From NCBI GenBank assembly GCA_944474755.1, contig OX104117.1, positions 82,126,926 through 82,190,925 of the forward strand: a stretch of DNA of 64,000 nucleotides, read 5' to 3'. The stretch is from Limnoperna fortunei (Eukaryota; Mollusca; Bivalvia; Mytilida; Modiolidae). Made by a program: the position numbers and the translations under genes. Within the stretch, counting starts at the first letter, position 1. Every line of letters starts with the position of its first letter. The notes under the pieces were generated by a model that ran no database searches, had not been told where the DNA came from, and saw only the letters and a list, made by a program, of their open reading frames with translations. Shown here one piece after another: positions 12,601 to 27,600 of the stretch.

Positions 12601-15600
12601 ATGGACTCACAGGTACACAGGATAAAGGGATGGACTCACAGGTACACAGGATAAAGGGATGGACTCACAGGTACACAGAATAAAAAGGATGGACTCACAG
12701 GTACACATTATAAAGGGATGGACTCACAGGTACACAGGATAAAGGGATGGACTCACAGGTACACAGGATAAAGGGATGGACTCACAGGTACACAGAATAA
12801 AAAGGATGGACTCACAGGTACACAGGATAAAGGGATGGACTCACAGGTACACAGGATAAAGGGATGGACTCACAGGTACAAAATTTTGACTGCCAATGGA
12901 AACAGCATAAAATAGGAGAACGGAAAAAAGTAAACAGGCTGTATGCATTATCAGCTAACAACCAACAAAAAGGGGCTACCCTATCTACCATCTTGGGATG
13001 TTTTGGTCAGTTTGTTGGTTTGAGTCTTCCCAATTTTCCCAGTAGGGTGAGAGATGAACAACCTATCACCAAATAATATGAATGTAGGTGCAGCCTAAAT
13101 GTAATCATCAAACATTTCTGGTTCATGGTGTTACTTCAGAACACTCTAACACCATTGGTGATGTTAAGTTTTTCTCTAATGTGTTAGTGACATTACTAAC
13201 ATGTCCATTATTAAAACAGCATTTCAAATATTTTTGATGTTATTAAAAAAAATAAACACTTTTAAATTAATTTTAGGGCTCTTCTACAATATTTTCTTCT
13301 GATGGCTCAGCTGGCATCTGAAATGGGTTTGTCCATATGGATCACATGACTTTTTTTTACACACACATATAAAACCCAATTCATGTTTGTCCTACAGTGC
13401 TATGTGTTCCAAGTGGGAAGAACCAACTGAAGTGATCCTTTCAGTAAGCAAATTGAAAGTTAGTACTGATGTCAAGATTTACCTGTAATTTATGTAATTT
13501 TGATACTTAATTCCCTGACAACATATCATGTAAGGGAAAAAAATTATTCTTGCAGAATATTTGAACTTACATGTATTGGTATAAATCTTGGGTAGGCATC
13601 TCTGAAATGTTTTATATTTAATAATGACTTGACTGTTTGTACATCATCATGTTCTTCAAATGCCTGCAAGAGAACAAAGCTGTTTTACACACAATTTGCT
13701 TTTTAGTTTTACAATAACGTAAATTTATGTATCCATGGCAACATAATAAGTGTTAAAATGGTGAGTTATTTACAATCTGAATAATATTCTAATTTTTATC
13801 TGCTTCCATTTTTCTGTTGTTGTTTATTGCCATGTTGTGACAAATGAAAGCAAAAAAAAATAATGGAAGCAGTTGAAAAATTGAAACAAGATTGAGTCAG
13901 TTAGAAATTAAACATTTTGTAACTAAAGAAGGATGACATAGGTTCAAGATCAATGAAAAAATAATCCATCTAAAAACATGCTACTCATATGTACACACCA
14001 TGGTACTTCAAAACTGCTGCATAATGGGTATTATTTTGTTGGCTGTTAAAATAAATAACAAGTGATACGAAATACGGCAGTCAAACAATTGCCATTTTTT
14101 GTATAAATAAAGAGCCATAAGACGGAAGTGGCTGAAGCAATTTGGCTGGTTATCAATCTCGATATGTAATGCTCATAAAATTTTTTCCCAAGTTTCAGGA
14201 ATATCAGACAACAACTGTTTGAGTAAGAGAGCAGTATACCTCATCACCTATGTGGAGTTGAGGTATATATACATACATTGACCTATAAAGCAGTGTCTAA
14301 ATGCAGAATTTGTACCTTCATTTTCAGTAAAACTATCAGCTGAGATCTGAGTATCATTCCTCTGTAAGTTCCAAAACTCTCTGCTTCATTTTGAAAAGCC
14401 TGAAGAAAAAATACTGGTTTGAAATATGTCCCCCATGTCTTTTTCAACAGAAATAATTTTACACCATTATAGCTACAATTCTCATAACATACACAAGGTC
14501 CATCAAACATTTTGTGTATATGGTAGTTGATACATTACTCTTGTGAAGAATCCTATTTCTGATTAGTTGAAATTAAAAAAAAAATGTTCATCGAACTCCA
14601 TTTACAAGGGCTAATGGACTGAAGAATGCAAAACAACAATGTAAAAAATTAACTTGGTGCAAATTTTCCAGTTTAAGTAAGCAAGTTTATATAACATTTA
14701 AATTTTATAGCATATATATTTTCCTTAAAATGATCCAAAATTATTGTTATTATTTAGTTTTAACAATTTGTCAATTGTTTTTTTCTATTGAATAAAAGTA
14801 AGCACAGTAAATCTCACAAGATGTTAAGGTTACACATACTTTTGGTTCATTCTGTCTTGAGTGTGAGGTTAAGGTTTTCAAATGACAATGTCGTATGTTT
14901 GTAATATAACATATGGATTTACATAAGAACCTGAGCAGCTTCCTAAGACAGCTTAACAGGCCTTGTAAGTCTTCAGATGCGCAGCTGACTAAGACAGCTG
15001 AACAGGCCTTGTTAGTCTTGAGCAGATGACTAAGACAGCTGAACAGGCCTTCCTTGTAAGACTTAAGATGAGCAGCTGACTAAGACAGCTGAACAGGCCT
15101 TGTAAGTCTTCAGATTAGCAGTTGACTAAGACAGCTGAACAGGCCTTGTAAGACTTCAGATGAGCAGCTGACTAAGACAGCTAAACAGGCCTCCTTGTAA
15201 AACTTCAGATGAGCAGCTGACTAAGACAGCTGAACAGGCCTTGTAAGTCTTCAGATGAGCAGCTGACTAAGACAGCTGAACAGGCCTCCTTGTAAGACTT
15301 CAGATGAGCAGCTGACTAAGACAGCTGAACAGGCCTTGTAAGACTTCAGATGAACAGGTGACTAAGACAGCTGAACAGGCCTTGTAAGTCTTCAGATGAG
15401 CAGCTGACTAAGACAGCTGAACAGGCCTCCTTGTAAGACTTCAGATAAGCAGCTGACTAAGACAGCTGAACAGGCCTTGTAAGACTTCAGGTGAGCAGCT
15501 GACTAAGACAGCTGAACAGGCCTCCTTGTAAGACTTCAGATGAACATGTGACTAAGACAGCTGAACAGGCCTTGTAAGTCTTCAGATGAGCAGCTGACTA

Positions 15601-18600
15601 AGACAGCTGAACAGGCCTCCTTGTAAGACTTCAGATGAGCAGCTGACTAAGACAGCTGAAACAGCCTTGTAAGACTTCAGATTAGCAGTTGACTAAGACA
15701 GCTGAACAGGCCTTCTTGTAAGACTTCAGATTAGCAGTTGACTAAGACAGCTGAACAGGCCTTCTTGTAAGACTTCAGATAAGCAGCTGACTAAGACAGC
15801 TGAATAGGCCTTGTAAGACTTCAGATGAGCAGCTAAGACAGCTGAACAGGCCTCCTTGTAAGACTTCAGATGAACAGGTGACTAAGACAGCTGAACAGGC
15901 CTCCTTGTAAGACTTCAGATGAGCAGCTGACTAAGACAGCTGAACAGGCCTTGTAAGACTTCAGATAAGCAGCTGACTAAGACAGCTGAACAGGCCTCCT
16001 TGTAAGACTTCAGATGAGCAGCTGACTAAGACAGCTGAACAGGCCTCCTTGTAAGACTTCAGATGAGCAGCTGACTAAGACAGCTGAACAGGCCTTGTAA
16101 GACTTCAGATGAGCAGCTGACTAAGACAGCTGAACAGGTCTCCTTGTAAGACTTCAGATGAACAGCTAAGACAGCTGAACAGGCCTTGTGAGACTTCAGA
16201 TAAGCAGCTGACTAAGACATCTGAACAGGCCTTGTAAGACTTCAGATGAGCAGCTGACTAAGACAGCTGAACAGGCCATGAAAGACTTCAGATGAACAGC
16301 TGACTAAGACAGCTGAACAGGCCTTGAAAGACTTCAGATGAGCAGCTGACTAAGACAGCTGAACAGGCCTTGTAAGACTTCAGATGAGCAGCTGACTAAG
16401 ACAGCTGAACAGGCCATGAAAGACTTCAGATGAACAGCTGACTAAGACAGCTGAACACGCCTTGTAAGACTTTAAATATATAGTCTTTTTCTACATACAT
16501 ATTTAAACACAGAAACAGTAATAGATTATTATCTACAACATCTAGAACAGGGAAGCCATTATTAGTCTCAGATTTTAATACCAATCTGTTCTACATATGG
16601 ATCATGGTCATCTACAACAGAGACCCCATTATGGGTCTCAGATTTTAATACCAACCTGTTCTACATAAGGATCATGGTCATCTACAACAGGTAAGCCATT
16701 ATGGGTCTCAGATTTTAATACCAACCTGTTCTACATAAGGATGATGGTCATCTACAACAGGTAAGCCATTATGGGTCTGAGATTTTAATACCAACGTGGT
16801 CTACATAAGGATCGTGGTCATCTACAACAGGGAAGCCATTATGGGTCTCAGATTTTAATACCAACCTGTTCTACATAAGGATCGTGGTCATCTACAACAG
16901 GGAAGCCATTATGGGTCTCAGATTTTAAGACATCTACTATTCTTCCTACAGATTCTCTTGTTCTAAATACTGTTACTGGGTGACTCATTACAGAACTGGA
17001 ATTGATAAATTACGACAGCAATTAGAATTAATGGTTTTTTTGTAAAACAAGAAATTCACCTGTTACAATCTAGACATGAGTTTGTATATATGAAAATATG
17101 TTAGCTATAAATGTAAAGTTGTGATCTTGACCTAGTAGAGAAATCTGTTTTGGGTATCAATAAAGACTTGTAAGATACTAAAACTTATTTAAACTAGAAG
17201 GGCTAAGTGCATATTAGTAAGTATTGAAAAAAAAAATATAAGAATTTTACAAAAACCATCAGGTAAACAAACCTTTATCAAGTGTAGCCACATAATAGCT
17301 TTAGCTAGCTGTCAAGCTGGTCTAAGAAGTATTTCAACACAACTATAATTATCATAATAACATGATTACTGACTTATTATTTCAAACTAACTTTTACTTA
17401 AATTAAGAAATACAAGCATAAAAACATGAAAAGTTTATTGGATTAAATTATGAGCTACCATTTATCAATGGGGGACGTTGGTGGCCGAGTGGTTAAGGTA
17501 GTTCGTCTAGTATTGATCACGTGGTCTGTCAACACTGAGATTGCGGGTCTAAGTCTGACTGCGGGCAGGGTGTGCTCAACTTCAATCTTAATTGACAAGG
17601 ATTGCCAGTTTTCCTATAGATGGTTGGGGTTTTCTCCAGGTACTCCGGCTTCCTCCCCCAATAAAAACTGGACGCCATGATATAGCTGAAAAATTGTGGA
17701 AAGTAGTGTTAAACAATATTCAAACAAACAAAACAAACCACTTATTATCCTTATTGAATATGACATCCTCTTTTATAATCAAATTATAAAGACATAGTCT
17801 ACTCATACCTTGCTTTAAGTAATGACAACATGGGTGACGGCTCCCAACCAAGCAATGGCACGCCCTGCATGTGAATATGAATATCATATATGCCCTGTAA
17901 TGGATAAAGAATGTTACCATTTAATACAGTGAGACCAAATAAAATATGTGTATATCTATATAATTTAATTTGATTTGTGTCACAAAATCTGATTGGTTCT
18001 TAGACTTTGATGAGGAACATTGTTTACACTGTATAAATTTGATTTGGTATGGTGTAGTGTAACCATGACAACTATGTTTTGTTATAATATTTCTTCACAT
18101 AACATTCTACCCTCTGTGAATTAAATCAATAATTCTAAAATTCTGTCTTTCAGAACAAATTAAGGTTCTAATATGCAAAGAGCCTTCTGGGACGTGACAG
18201 TAAGAATTCTGACATCATTACAAGCTCAAATGAAAAATGTGAAACGGGAACAACACAGTTTTGTTCAAATCTATGTTGGCAAGTTACATAGCTAATTACT
18301 CATGACATCATGATTTAATATATATGATGGAGTGACCAATGAACTAACTAGAGGCTCCCAGGAGCCTGTATCGCTCACCTGAACCTAAAACCAAACAACC
18401 CTTTTTTGTCCAGCTTTTCTTTGCAATAAGGAATTGCCCAACACTTCTGCAAAAGTCATTAATTTTGACCTTTTAAGGGAAATAACTCCTATAAGGAGGA
18501 GCATTTGATGCTTAGAGAGAGAACGGACGTTCACTTCAAATTTGCTGTACCTGTTATACTTTTTAAACTATCAGTCGAAAACTCTCTTGACACCACCCCC

Positions 18601-21600
18601 CCCCTACCCATTTTCTATTTTAAGCCAACGTAGCTATGTAGGTAGTCAGGTGTCATGATTTGCACAATTTTAGTAGAGGACGTTCTAAAGATGATGTGTG
18701 CAATGTTTCAAAGCAGTCCTTTAATGGGTTAAAGGGGAGAAGATTTTTTAAAATCAAGTAAAATTGATTAAAAAAATGTTCAAAGAGAATTTTTGTAGCC
18801 CTCATAGAGCAGAACAATTAAGGAATGCTAACTTTTTCTCTTGTTCGAATAATTTTGAAGATTTTGAGGCAAAAATGTCAAAAATAATCAATTTCGACAA
18901 TTAGGGGCAATAACTCCTATAAGGGGACATCATACAACTTTGACCCAATGGAGTGTTTCGTAGAGCTTTTGAAGGCGATGAAGGAAGGTATCTGTTATAC
19001 TTTTTGAACTATAAGCCAAAAATTGTATTTTGACCCCCTGATCTATTTTTAGCCATGGTGGCCATGTTGGTTGGTCTGAGGCTATGATTTGTGCAAATTT
19101 GGCAGAGGACATTTTGCTTATGATGTGTGCAAAGTTTCAAAGCAATCCCTTCAGTGGTTTTGGAGGAGAAGATTTTTAAAGAAAAGTTAACGACGACGGA
19201 TGACGATGACGGATGACGACGACGGACGCCAAGTGATGACTTTGCAAGCATACCTGCATTTTAATTTTGTTATATCTTTACATGGCAGTAATTTTTGTTG
19301 GTAACATAGATCTGTACCGTTCCATAAAATTGTGATCAGTAGTTTGTGAGTATAAGCATATAAAAGCTGTTTCATACATATATTTTGAAACAATTTCAAA
19401 TGGGCATAACTTCTACAAAAATTATTTGATCATAACTACCAATATGCACAACTGCATATGGTGTCCTTCATTCCTATCAAATTTCATAAAATTCTGATCA
19501 GTAGTTTCAGAGGAGAAGTGCTTTCGAGTTGTTTCATACATATATTTTGAACAATTTCTATGTTCAAAGGGACATAACTCCTACAAAATATCTTGTCATG
19601 ATTTCCTATTGATATGCACAACTTCAAATGGTGTCCTGCCAAGTTTTAAAAAATGTTCATCAGTAGGAGTTGCTCTTAAAAGAATAGGACTGATTTATAA
19701 ACAGACCTATAAAACATTATACCCTCCCCAACTTTCTTGCTTACGGTATAACGACAGTTCCCATGCATATTATATTTATTTAATTTTTTGTTAAGGAATT
19801 TAAGATTTGGATGACAAAGATATAAACTTGAGTCCTATGGCTTATGATTTTATTGGTAATAGATGAAGAGGTGTTTGGGGTTTTTTTTGTTGATATGAGT
19901 TGTGTTTCACACCAATTTCAGCAATTCTTCAGCTATATCATCGTGTCCAGTTTTTATGGGGAAAGGAAGCCATAGTACCAGTAGAAAAACCCAACCTTAA
20001 ATAGGAAAACTGGCAATCCATAGTCAATTAAGATTGGAGTAGAGTACCCCCTGCCTGCAATGAGACTCGAACATGCAACCTCAGTGTTGATGATTAACTA
20101 CTCGGCCACAGAGGCCCCAGATAAGAAAATGTTGTTGACAAGCAAGGGGGATTAAGATGTTGCCCACACTGTGATGTCAAAACAAGTGTATCTGTGAGCT
20201 AATGCTGGCTATTGATACCCTGCCAAAAAGTATTTGGTAAACAGGAAATAGATGACCAAGGAGCATGAAATCACTACACATCGTATGGCACCATATGATA
20301 GAGCAATATACAAAGTATGAGGCTTCTACATGCTATTGTTGCTTATTAAACTGCGACAGAAATTTCTGTTACAGATGCATAACAAGAAGGACAAGGGTAA
20401 AACAGTATACTCTCCTCTCCTTTAAAGCGGTGGTTATAAAAATTGTTTCTTAGCATATTTATAATAAAATGGGAAAAAATTCTTATGTACCTCATTAAAG
20501 ATATCACCAACCCATTTGGCTACCATGACAACAACCATGACAGGCATTCCAAACGTGATGTTTCCAGTTGCTTCCACTATAATGACAGTCAGACTAATCG
20601 TCATGCGGACCATACCACCTTGAAACAACAATAAAAATAAAGTTAACAGTGTCCCTGACCTCCCACTTTGGTACCATCTATTTTCTTTACATGAAAGTTG
20701 TGCCAAAACTACAGTGCCAAAAAAATATTTTATTCAGCTTTAGAATTCTTTCTGTTGCCAAGAAAACAAAGGAAGACAATTTTTGATTGAATAAAATTGA
20801 AAATACAAATATTCTGGGTTAAAACAGGTATATTGTTTTGTGCATTGTGTATAAAACTTAGATCGTGTGTATCACCTTAATGTATATTGTCATTTTTGGT
20901 TTGTGAATCCATCGTTTATTTTGCATTTCATTATACATGTATAAAGGGAAACACTGCTAGACTTAAATACTATTTTTTAAAGCAACACCTATAAGAAATA
21001 CAATGTACATTAATTTGTGTTGTTTTTATGTTATGTACAGCGTAAACCCATTCAAAGTGGTTTATGCCTAATAATCTAACCAAAAATTGAAAACGATCCT
21101 TAAAATTAATAATAAAAGAAAAATAGATATTATGAATAGAAATAACAAAACCAATATATAACAACTAATAAAAGAATATTTGCAATTCAAAATTTTTAGT
21201 ATCGTCATTTGTTTGCGGAAGAATACATGTCAACATCATATAATTGTGACATCGGTCATATGCTGAAATAACAAATTAGATTATTCTAAATGGACAACAG
21301 TGTCACATATTGAGTATTAAAAAGATATATTTTTAACTATCCATATGTCTTGAATTTTTACACTACAATAAATGTTGGTCACAATACCTACCGAGTTGAC
21401 AAGCTGCTCCAAGAAGTGCATACTTCTCAAAATTCACCCATTCCTGAAATTATAATACTTTAAATGTCAAACTTCTTTTTTTTTTAAATCCAAATAAAAT
21501 TCAGTTATCTCAGCAAAGTACTTATAGAAGAAATATTTCCTTGAGGATCTGACATTTACCAGTAAAAAACACAAAACTGTAAAGACTTCAATAAAGATAA

Positions 21601-24600
21601 CTGCTAAAATAACAGGCATGTTCATTAAGTCTTGTGACACGAAATATCTGTAGGTGAAAGGTAGTGGTTATGTCAGTTTACAAAAAATAACATAACAGTT
21701 TGTTATGTAATACTAAAAAGAAGTCTATTTATATGGGAACATTACAAAGTATACCAGTAACATCAGATGAGACTTTTAACAATATAATTAAGCCTTTCAG
21801 ATTATTTTATAAATGTGAAGGTTACACACAGATTTGCACTACATGTATGAGTGATGATAGACTGTTCTATCTCACCCTGACTTTGAGCTATCTTCATAGA
21901 ATGAGATTTTCAGACTAGTTTGTAAAGCTTTTTTTGCTGTTTACAGTTTCTCTATATTTTTTTAAGTCCACAAGCTACTAACCAAATCAAATCAACAAAA
22001 AAAAACCCAAAATTAATTAAAAAAGTGCCATTAAAGGTTAATAACTCAGATATTGAGATGTACAAGTTATAAGCACACATGTACCCATAAGATTTTTTTT
22101 TCCAAGAAAAGCCACTGTAGTCTGACCAGGTGTGTAACATACAAGCAAGAGTTATGCCAAAAAAGTATTTAAGATAGGTTTTAGATTGATACAGATGTCT
22201 GTATTCCTTATTTTGCTGATAAAATTTTTTCAGTTTTACTCTCATGTTTAATTTACATGGCAAAAAAATGAAAATTTCAAGAAAATTATCAGTAAAGAAA
22301 AACGACTTATATAAAAGGAGTCACAGGACAATTTTTTGACAATTAAATGATTTGTAGGGTTTGTTTTTCTGATTTTGTTTGAAATTTTACTCTATTTTAC
22401 TCTAGCTATTGTCAATTTTTAAACCAAAAAACTAATAATTTCATCAAAATTATCATGAAAGGACAATAACTCCAATAAGGATTCATATGAATTTCGTGAA
22501 CCAAGCAAGTTGTAGACTTTGTCTTGGTGATCATTTCTGTTATTTACAGTTTTACTCTAGCTGTTATAGCTTTTAGGTTAAAAGGCAAAAACTAAAATTG
22601 GAGATAAAAAATTTCATTTAAGGACAATAACTCATATACATAGTCATTAGACAATTTTCAGATTTTGGCTATGAATTGTTTTACTCTAGGTGTTGTTCTA
22701 TAGCAATATATTGGCCAAAAACTTATGTTGACCTCCTATGTTCTATTTTTCCATCTGATCAACACTCTGGACATAAATTTTAAACTAGGTACATTAAGAA
22801 AGATTGTGGACAAGTTTGGAAAATATTGGCAAATTACCTTCTGAGGAAAAAATCTTTTTCAAAAAGTTAACAAATGGATGATGGATGCCAAGTGATGACA
22901 AAAGCTCACATGGACCTGTAGTGAATTTGTAAACCACAAGGTTGTGTGTTACTCTTACAGCATTTGGACTAATAAGATGCAGCATCTGTGCCACAAGTCT
23001 TCCCCAACCAGCACCAATTAATAGACTGGGTATAAACAGGCCACTAGGTATACACAGTCCATAGGTCCACACAGCGAGCAAGAAGCACAAAACACAGTAA
23101 ATTGCCAGTGTGAATGGCCGGTATGTCTCTGGAAAACATTCAATTGTGATCTCTTCAGAATAATACAAACACTTTTGGATACATTTCAAGTAAAGTATCT
23201 GAATAAAAAATTTAGCTTATTAATGTTATGAAGGAATTTGTCAATCATATAAAGTTTCATAGAAAAGCAAAAAATCATTTTTTGAAGTTAAAGAAGAATA
23301 TGAGTTTATATTATACAATTACAGACTTTGATATAGGTTGCTATCAGGTTTTTTCAACCAGACAAAATGTAGCATTTTAAGGGTCGAGAAATCCGTATAG
23401 TGACAGTAACTGTAAAACCAACAAATCCTTGTCTATCTTAACAAATCTATTTACAGCAGACACATTCTCTTGTCTATGAATACATATAATTTTTGGAAAC
23501 CAATTTTCCTGGTTTAGGAGTTCTTTTGTCAACAAGCAAATATATTCATGGAAACCAATTTTTTGCAGTTTTAAATGTCTATGAGTACATTTATTCCTGG
23601 GAACTTAGTTTCATTGTTCAGATTTATTTGATACATGGTTAAAGTATTGATTAATGTAACATTTTGGCATCCAATTTTAAATGGGGCAGAAGTAACAACA
23701 CCTGATAAAAACCTATAACATTCAATGAGACATGGTTTAATAATGCAGGCGTTTATTTTGAATAAATTTATATTAATATTGAGGCTTAAAATTGCTGACA
23801 TGGGGAACAAGAAAATAAGAGAAATGTGAATCCCTTGATTTTGACTTCACAATATACCCATTTAGTGTAACAATAGATTTTGTATCGAGAGAATATTTTA
23901 ATTTCTTTGTTAATGTACCTGGAGGATCATGAAATAAACTTTTGACACTTTCTTCCGGTGATCTGAACAAAACAGATGCCAAGGCACTGAACTTTCCATC
24001 TTCACAGAAGAACTGAAGGAGATACATGTATAACCCAGTCAAACATGTTAGAATAAATAACAAATGTTACAATAAACAATGGAATTTGGCAGTGTTTTTT
24101 ACTTCTGGAATATTTCTTATTATATATTCAATAATGAAGATATTCTGTTTTTATAGAAGAGATATACAATTCACAAAAAAAAAATTATTGATTTTATAAC
24201 AATAAATATGTTACCATCATAAATTTAGATATTTTCCCTATTCGCAGCTTGTGAACCGGAAACACAAACAAATACCCTTTGAGACAACCCCCATTCCCAC
24301 CTGGCGCATGTGCAACCATAATCTCCATCATTTTTTCCGGTTCTTTGAACCAAGCAGCACGTGAATTATTTTGTTGACGGTCCAAAGCCTGTTACATAGG
24401 AAACTTATTTTTTAAGGATTGTGTTTATTTTAGGAGTGAAAACTGTAATATTATTGCTTTTGTTTCATTTTGTTACTTTGTTCAGGTTGCACATGAACAA
24501 AGTCAAAGTCTCGACTTACTATACAGTACACTTACTCTATCAGTCTACACGGCGGACGGTTATCCCTTTAGCTTTCTATTATTACATAGGAAGAGTTTTG

Positions 24601-27600
24601 GGATAAATGTTGCATAGTTAAAACGAAACGTCTTCGAACCAACAGACATTAGTATGTTTGTTTCCGATCAAACGTGTTTGTTTCCGGTTGCGGTTCTTTA
24701 TTTACGTAAAGAACTTCCATTTCCGTTAGAAAATATTTTTGTTTTCTTCTGTCTGGTAAAGTTACCAGACTGAAGTTCATGTAAGTATTAGACTTCTCAA
24801 TCACTACATAAAATAGTTATTGTTTTCTTTGGTCGGGTAAAGTTACCGGACTGAATTTCATGTAAGTAATTTTACATTTCCACTTAGCCTACCATGTGCT
24901 GTCAGAAGCAAACAGTCTACACGTACAATGTCATTGGTTGACACTGTGGTAAGGTCTGTGTGGTATAAATTTTTTCCCATTGGCTTGAGGAATAATTCTT
25001 TTGCCAGGGTAACCTACTTTGTTTCAGGGCCATTATTTAAATTTATTTTGTTTAAATTTAATAGTGGTATGTTATAATAAAATAATTATAAGTATTGATA
25101 ATATAATTATTTGTTATAAATTTATTATTCAATTTAATAAATTATGTGAAATAATATATTGGTAGGTATTTTGATCTTTCTCTTCCTAATGGTTGGTTTC
25201 ATCTGATCTCTAGTCCTTCCCAGGTAAGTATTTAACCAGAGGATATCAATATCCATGGTTTCTTTTTGGGAAAGATAAAGCTTATTTGGCTTTATAAGGT
25301 TTGAAACCATTTGTTTGTTTCTCAAAGTCTCGCTTTCAGTCAGGAAAATCTCCTGACTGTTGTCCTCAGTTTCTACATATGGCTGAACATTGTATGGCAG
25401 CTAGTAGTAATTGACTGAAGGACAAAGGCGAGTAATTCTTTGAGTTTTCTGGTCACATTTTCTGCAAGTTAATGGTAAGCTAAGGGCATCGCTTATATTT
25501 TTGTTAGGAACCCTTGCTTACTTTTCATTCTCCGAGATTTTTTTTAAATACTCAGTCTTGGATGTCTTGCATATTTCTAGGGAAGAGATTTTTTCTGATG
25601 ATCATTGATCTTAATGGACTCTGTCATATATTTGGCTTTGACGTTTGTCCTCTGTGCTTCTTATTGCAAGTTGATGGTAGTCTAAGGGCCTTACAGTGTC
25701 TGTTGTTAGGCACCCTTCTATTTATCAAGAGATTTGATAATTTTGATAATTCTCCGTCTCTAGAATTGTAGGAGTTCTTGTTATGACTAGAGGAAGGTTA
25801 GATACATATACCTCCTCTAACATTCCTCAGGGTTTAGTACCTAGTTCCTATTGTGGAAAGAGGTCAGCTAATCCTAGTTCTTCTTTTTGGGTTTCCTTGG
25901 TAAACTTCAAATAGAAGGAAACAAGGTCCACCCAATGAAGTCTTGTGTTGTTTCTTGGGATGGTAGGAGAAAATTGTCCACTTCTAAGTGAGTCATGTTC
26001 CTTCTCTAGCATTCCTCAGGGTTCAGTATCTAGTTCCTATTGTGGAAATAGGTCAGCTTATCCTAGTTCTTCTTTTTGGGTTTCCTAGGTAAACTTCAAA
26101 TAGAAGGAAACAAGGTCCACCCAATGATGAAGTCTTGTGTTTCTTTGGATGGTAGGAGAAAATTGTCCACTTTTAAGTGAGTCATGTTCCTCCTCTGCCA
26201 TTTCTCAGGGTTCGGTACCTCCTTCTTATTGGAAAGAGGTCAGCTAACCCTACTTCTTCTGTTTGGGTTCCCTTGGTAAACTTCAAATAGAAGGAAACAA
26301 GGTCCACCCAATTGTGAAGTCTTATTTTGTTTCTTTGGATAGGAGGAGAAAATTGTCCACTTCTCAGTGAGTCATGTTCCTCCTCTGCCATTTCTCAGGG
26401 TTCAATACCTCATTCCTATGGTGGAAAGAGGTCAACTGATCCTAGTTCTTCAGTTTGGGTTCCCTTGGTAAACTTCAAATAAAAGGAAACAAGGTCCACC
26501 CAATGCTTCTTTGTGTGGTAGGAGGAAATTGTCCACTTCTTAGTGGGTCATGTTCCTCCTCTGCCATTTTTCAGGGTTTAGTACCTCGTTCTTATTAGAT
26601 AGAGGTCAGTTAATCCTAGTTCTTCAGTTTGGGTTCCCTTGGTAAACTTCAAATAAAAGGAAACAAGGTCCACCCAATGCTTCTTTGTGTGGTAGGAGAA
26701 AACTGTCCACTTCTTAGTGAGTCATGTTCCTCCTCTGCCATTTCTAAGGGTTCAGTACCTCGTTCCTAATGTGGAAAGAGGTCAACTAATCCTAGTTCTT
26801 CTCTTTGGGTCCCCTTGGTAAACTTCAAATAGAAGTAAACAAGGTCCACCCAGTGGTGAAGCCTTTTATTGTTTCTTTAGATGGTAAGAGAAATCTGTCC
26901 ACTTCTCAGTGAGTCATGTTCCTCCTCTGTCTTTTCTCAGGATTCAGTACCTCATTCCTTTTGTGGAAAGAGGTCAGCTAATCCTGCTTCTTCTTCAGTT
27001 TGGTAAACTTCGTTAAGGACTAAACAAGGTATATGCAATGGGGACGTTGTATGTTCAGTATGTTCTTTGGACAGTAGGAGAAACTTGTCCACTTTTCAGT
27101 GAGTCATGTTCCTTCTTTGCCTATCCTTGGTTTTCAATATCTCATTCTCTTTTAGGGAAAGAGATAGTGATTCCTACTTCTTCTGTTTGAGTTCCCTTGG
27201 ACAATCTTCATACAGAAGTTTTTCGAGGTTCACCCATTGCTGAAGTTTTTAATCTGCAATCTATTTTATATTAAGAGGAATATGTCCACATCTTGGTGAG
27301 TCACTTTCCTCTTCTGCCAATCCCTGGGTGTCAGTACCTCCTTTTTGGTATAGAAAGGTTAACTGTTCCTAGTTTTTCTCGATCTTCATCTACTGGCATT
27401 AAGCCCTTAGTTGTGAAGTGTGAGATACCTTGGAAATTATGTGCCCCTCCTTCAGTACTATCCCTTTGGAATAGGTCTGGTTTACCACTCCTCTTCCTGG
27501 GTTTTAGGGGGGGGGGCAGGTTGTCCCACTTTCTCCCTTAGTGGAAACTAGTAAGGAAGACTACTTGTTTCTATCAGTACTATGGAGGGCACAAGAACTA

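Noticed and set aside
12864..13076. 70-residue plus-strand frame
   Set aside because: Begins in the last minisatellite unit and has no recognisable domain or splice context; it lies antisense within a CLCN7 intron.
17468..17560. tRNA gene
   Set aside because: Head of a SINE with a damaged B-box; the body and CAAA tail follow directly.
21952..22263. 103-residue minus-strand frame between CLCN7 exons 14 and 15
   Set aside because: It has no CLC similarity and would break the in-phase junction of exons 14 and 15.
24194..24385. Minus-strand frame next to CLCN7 exon 13, and its relative at 29037-29240
   Set aside because: Both are frames through the inverted copies of the same transposable element.
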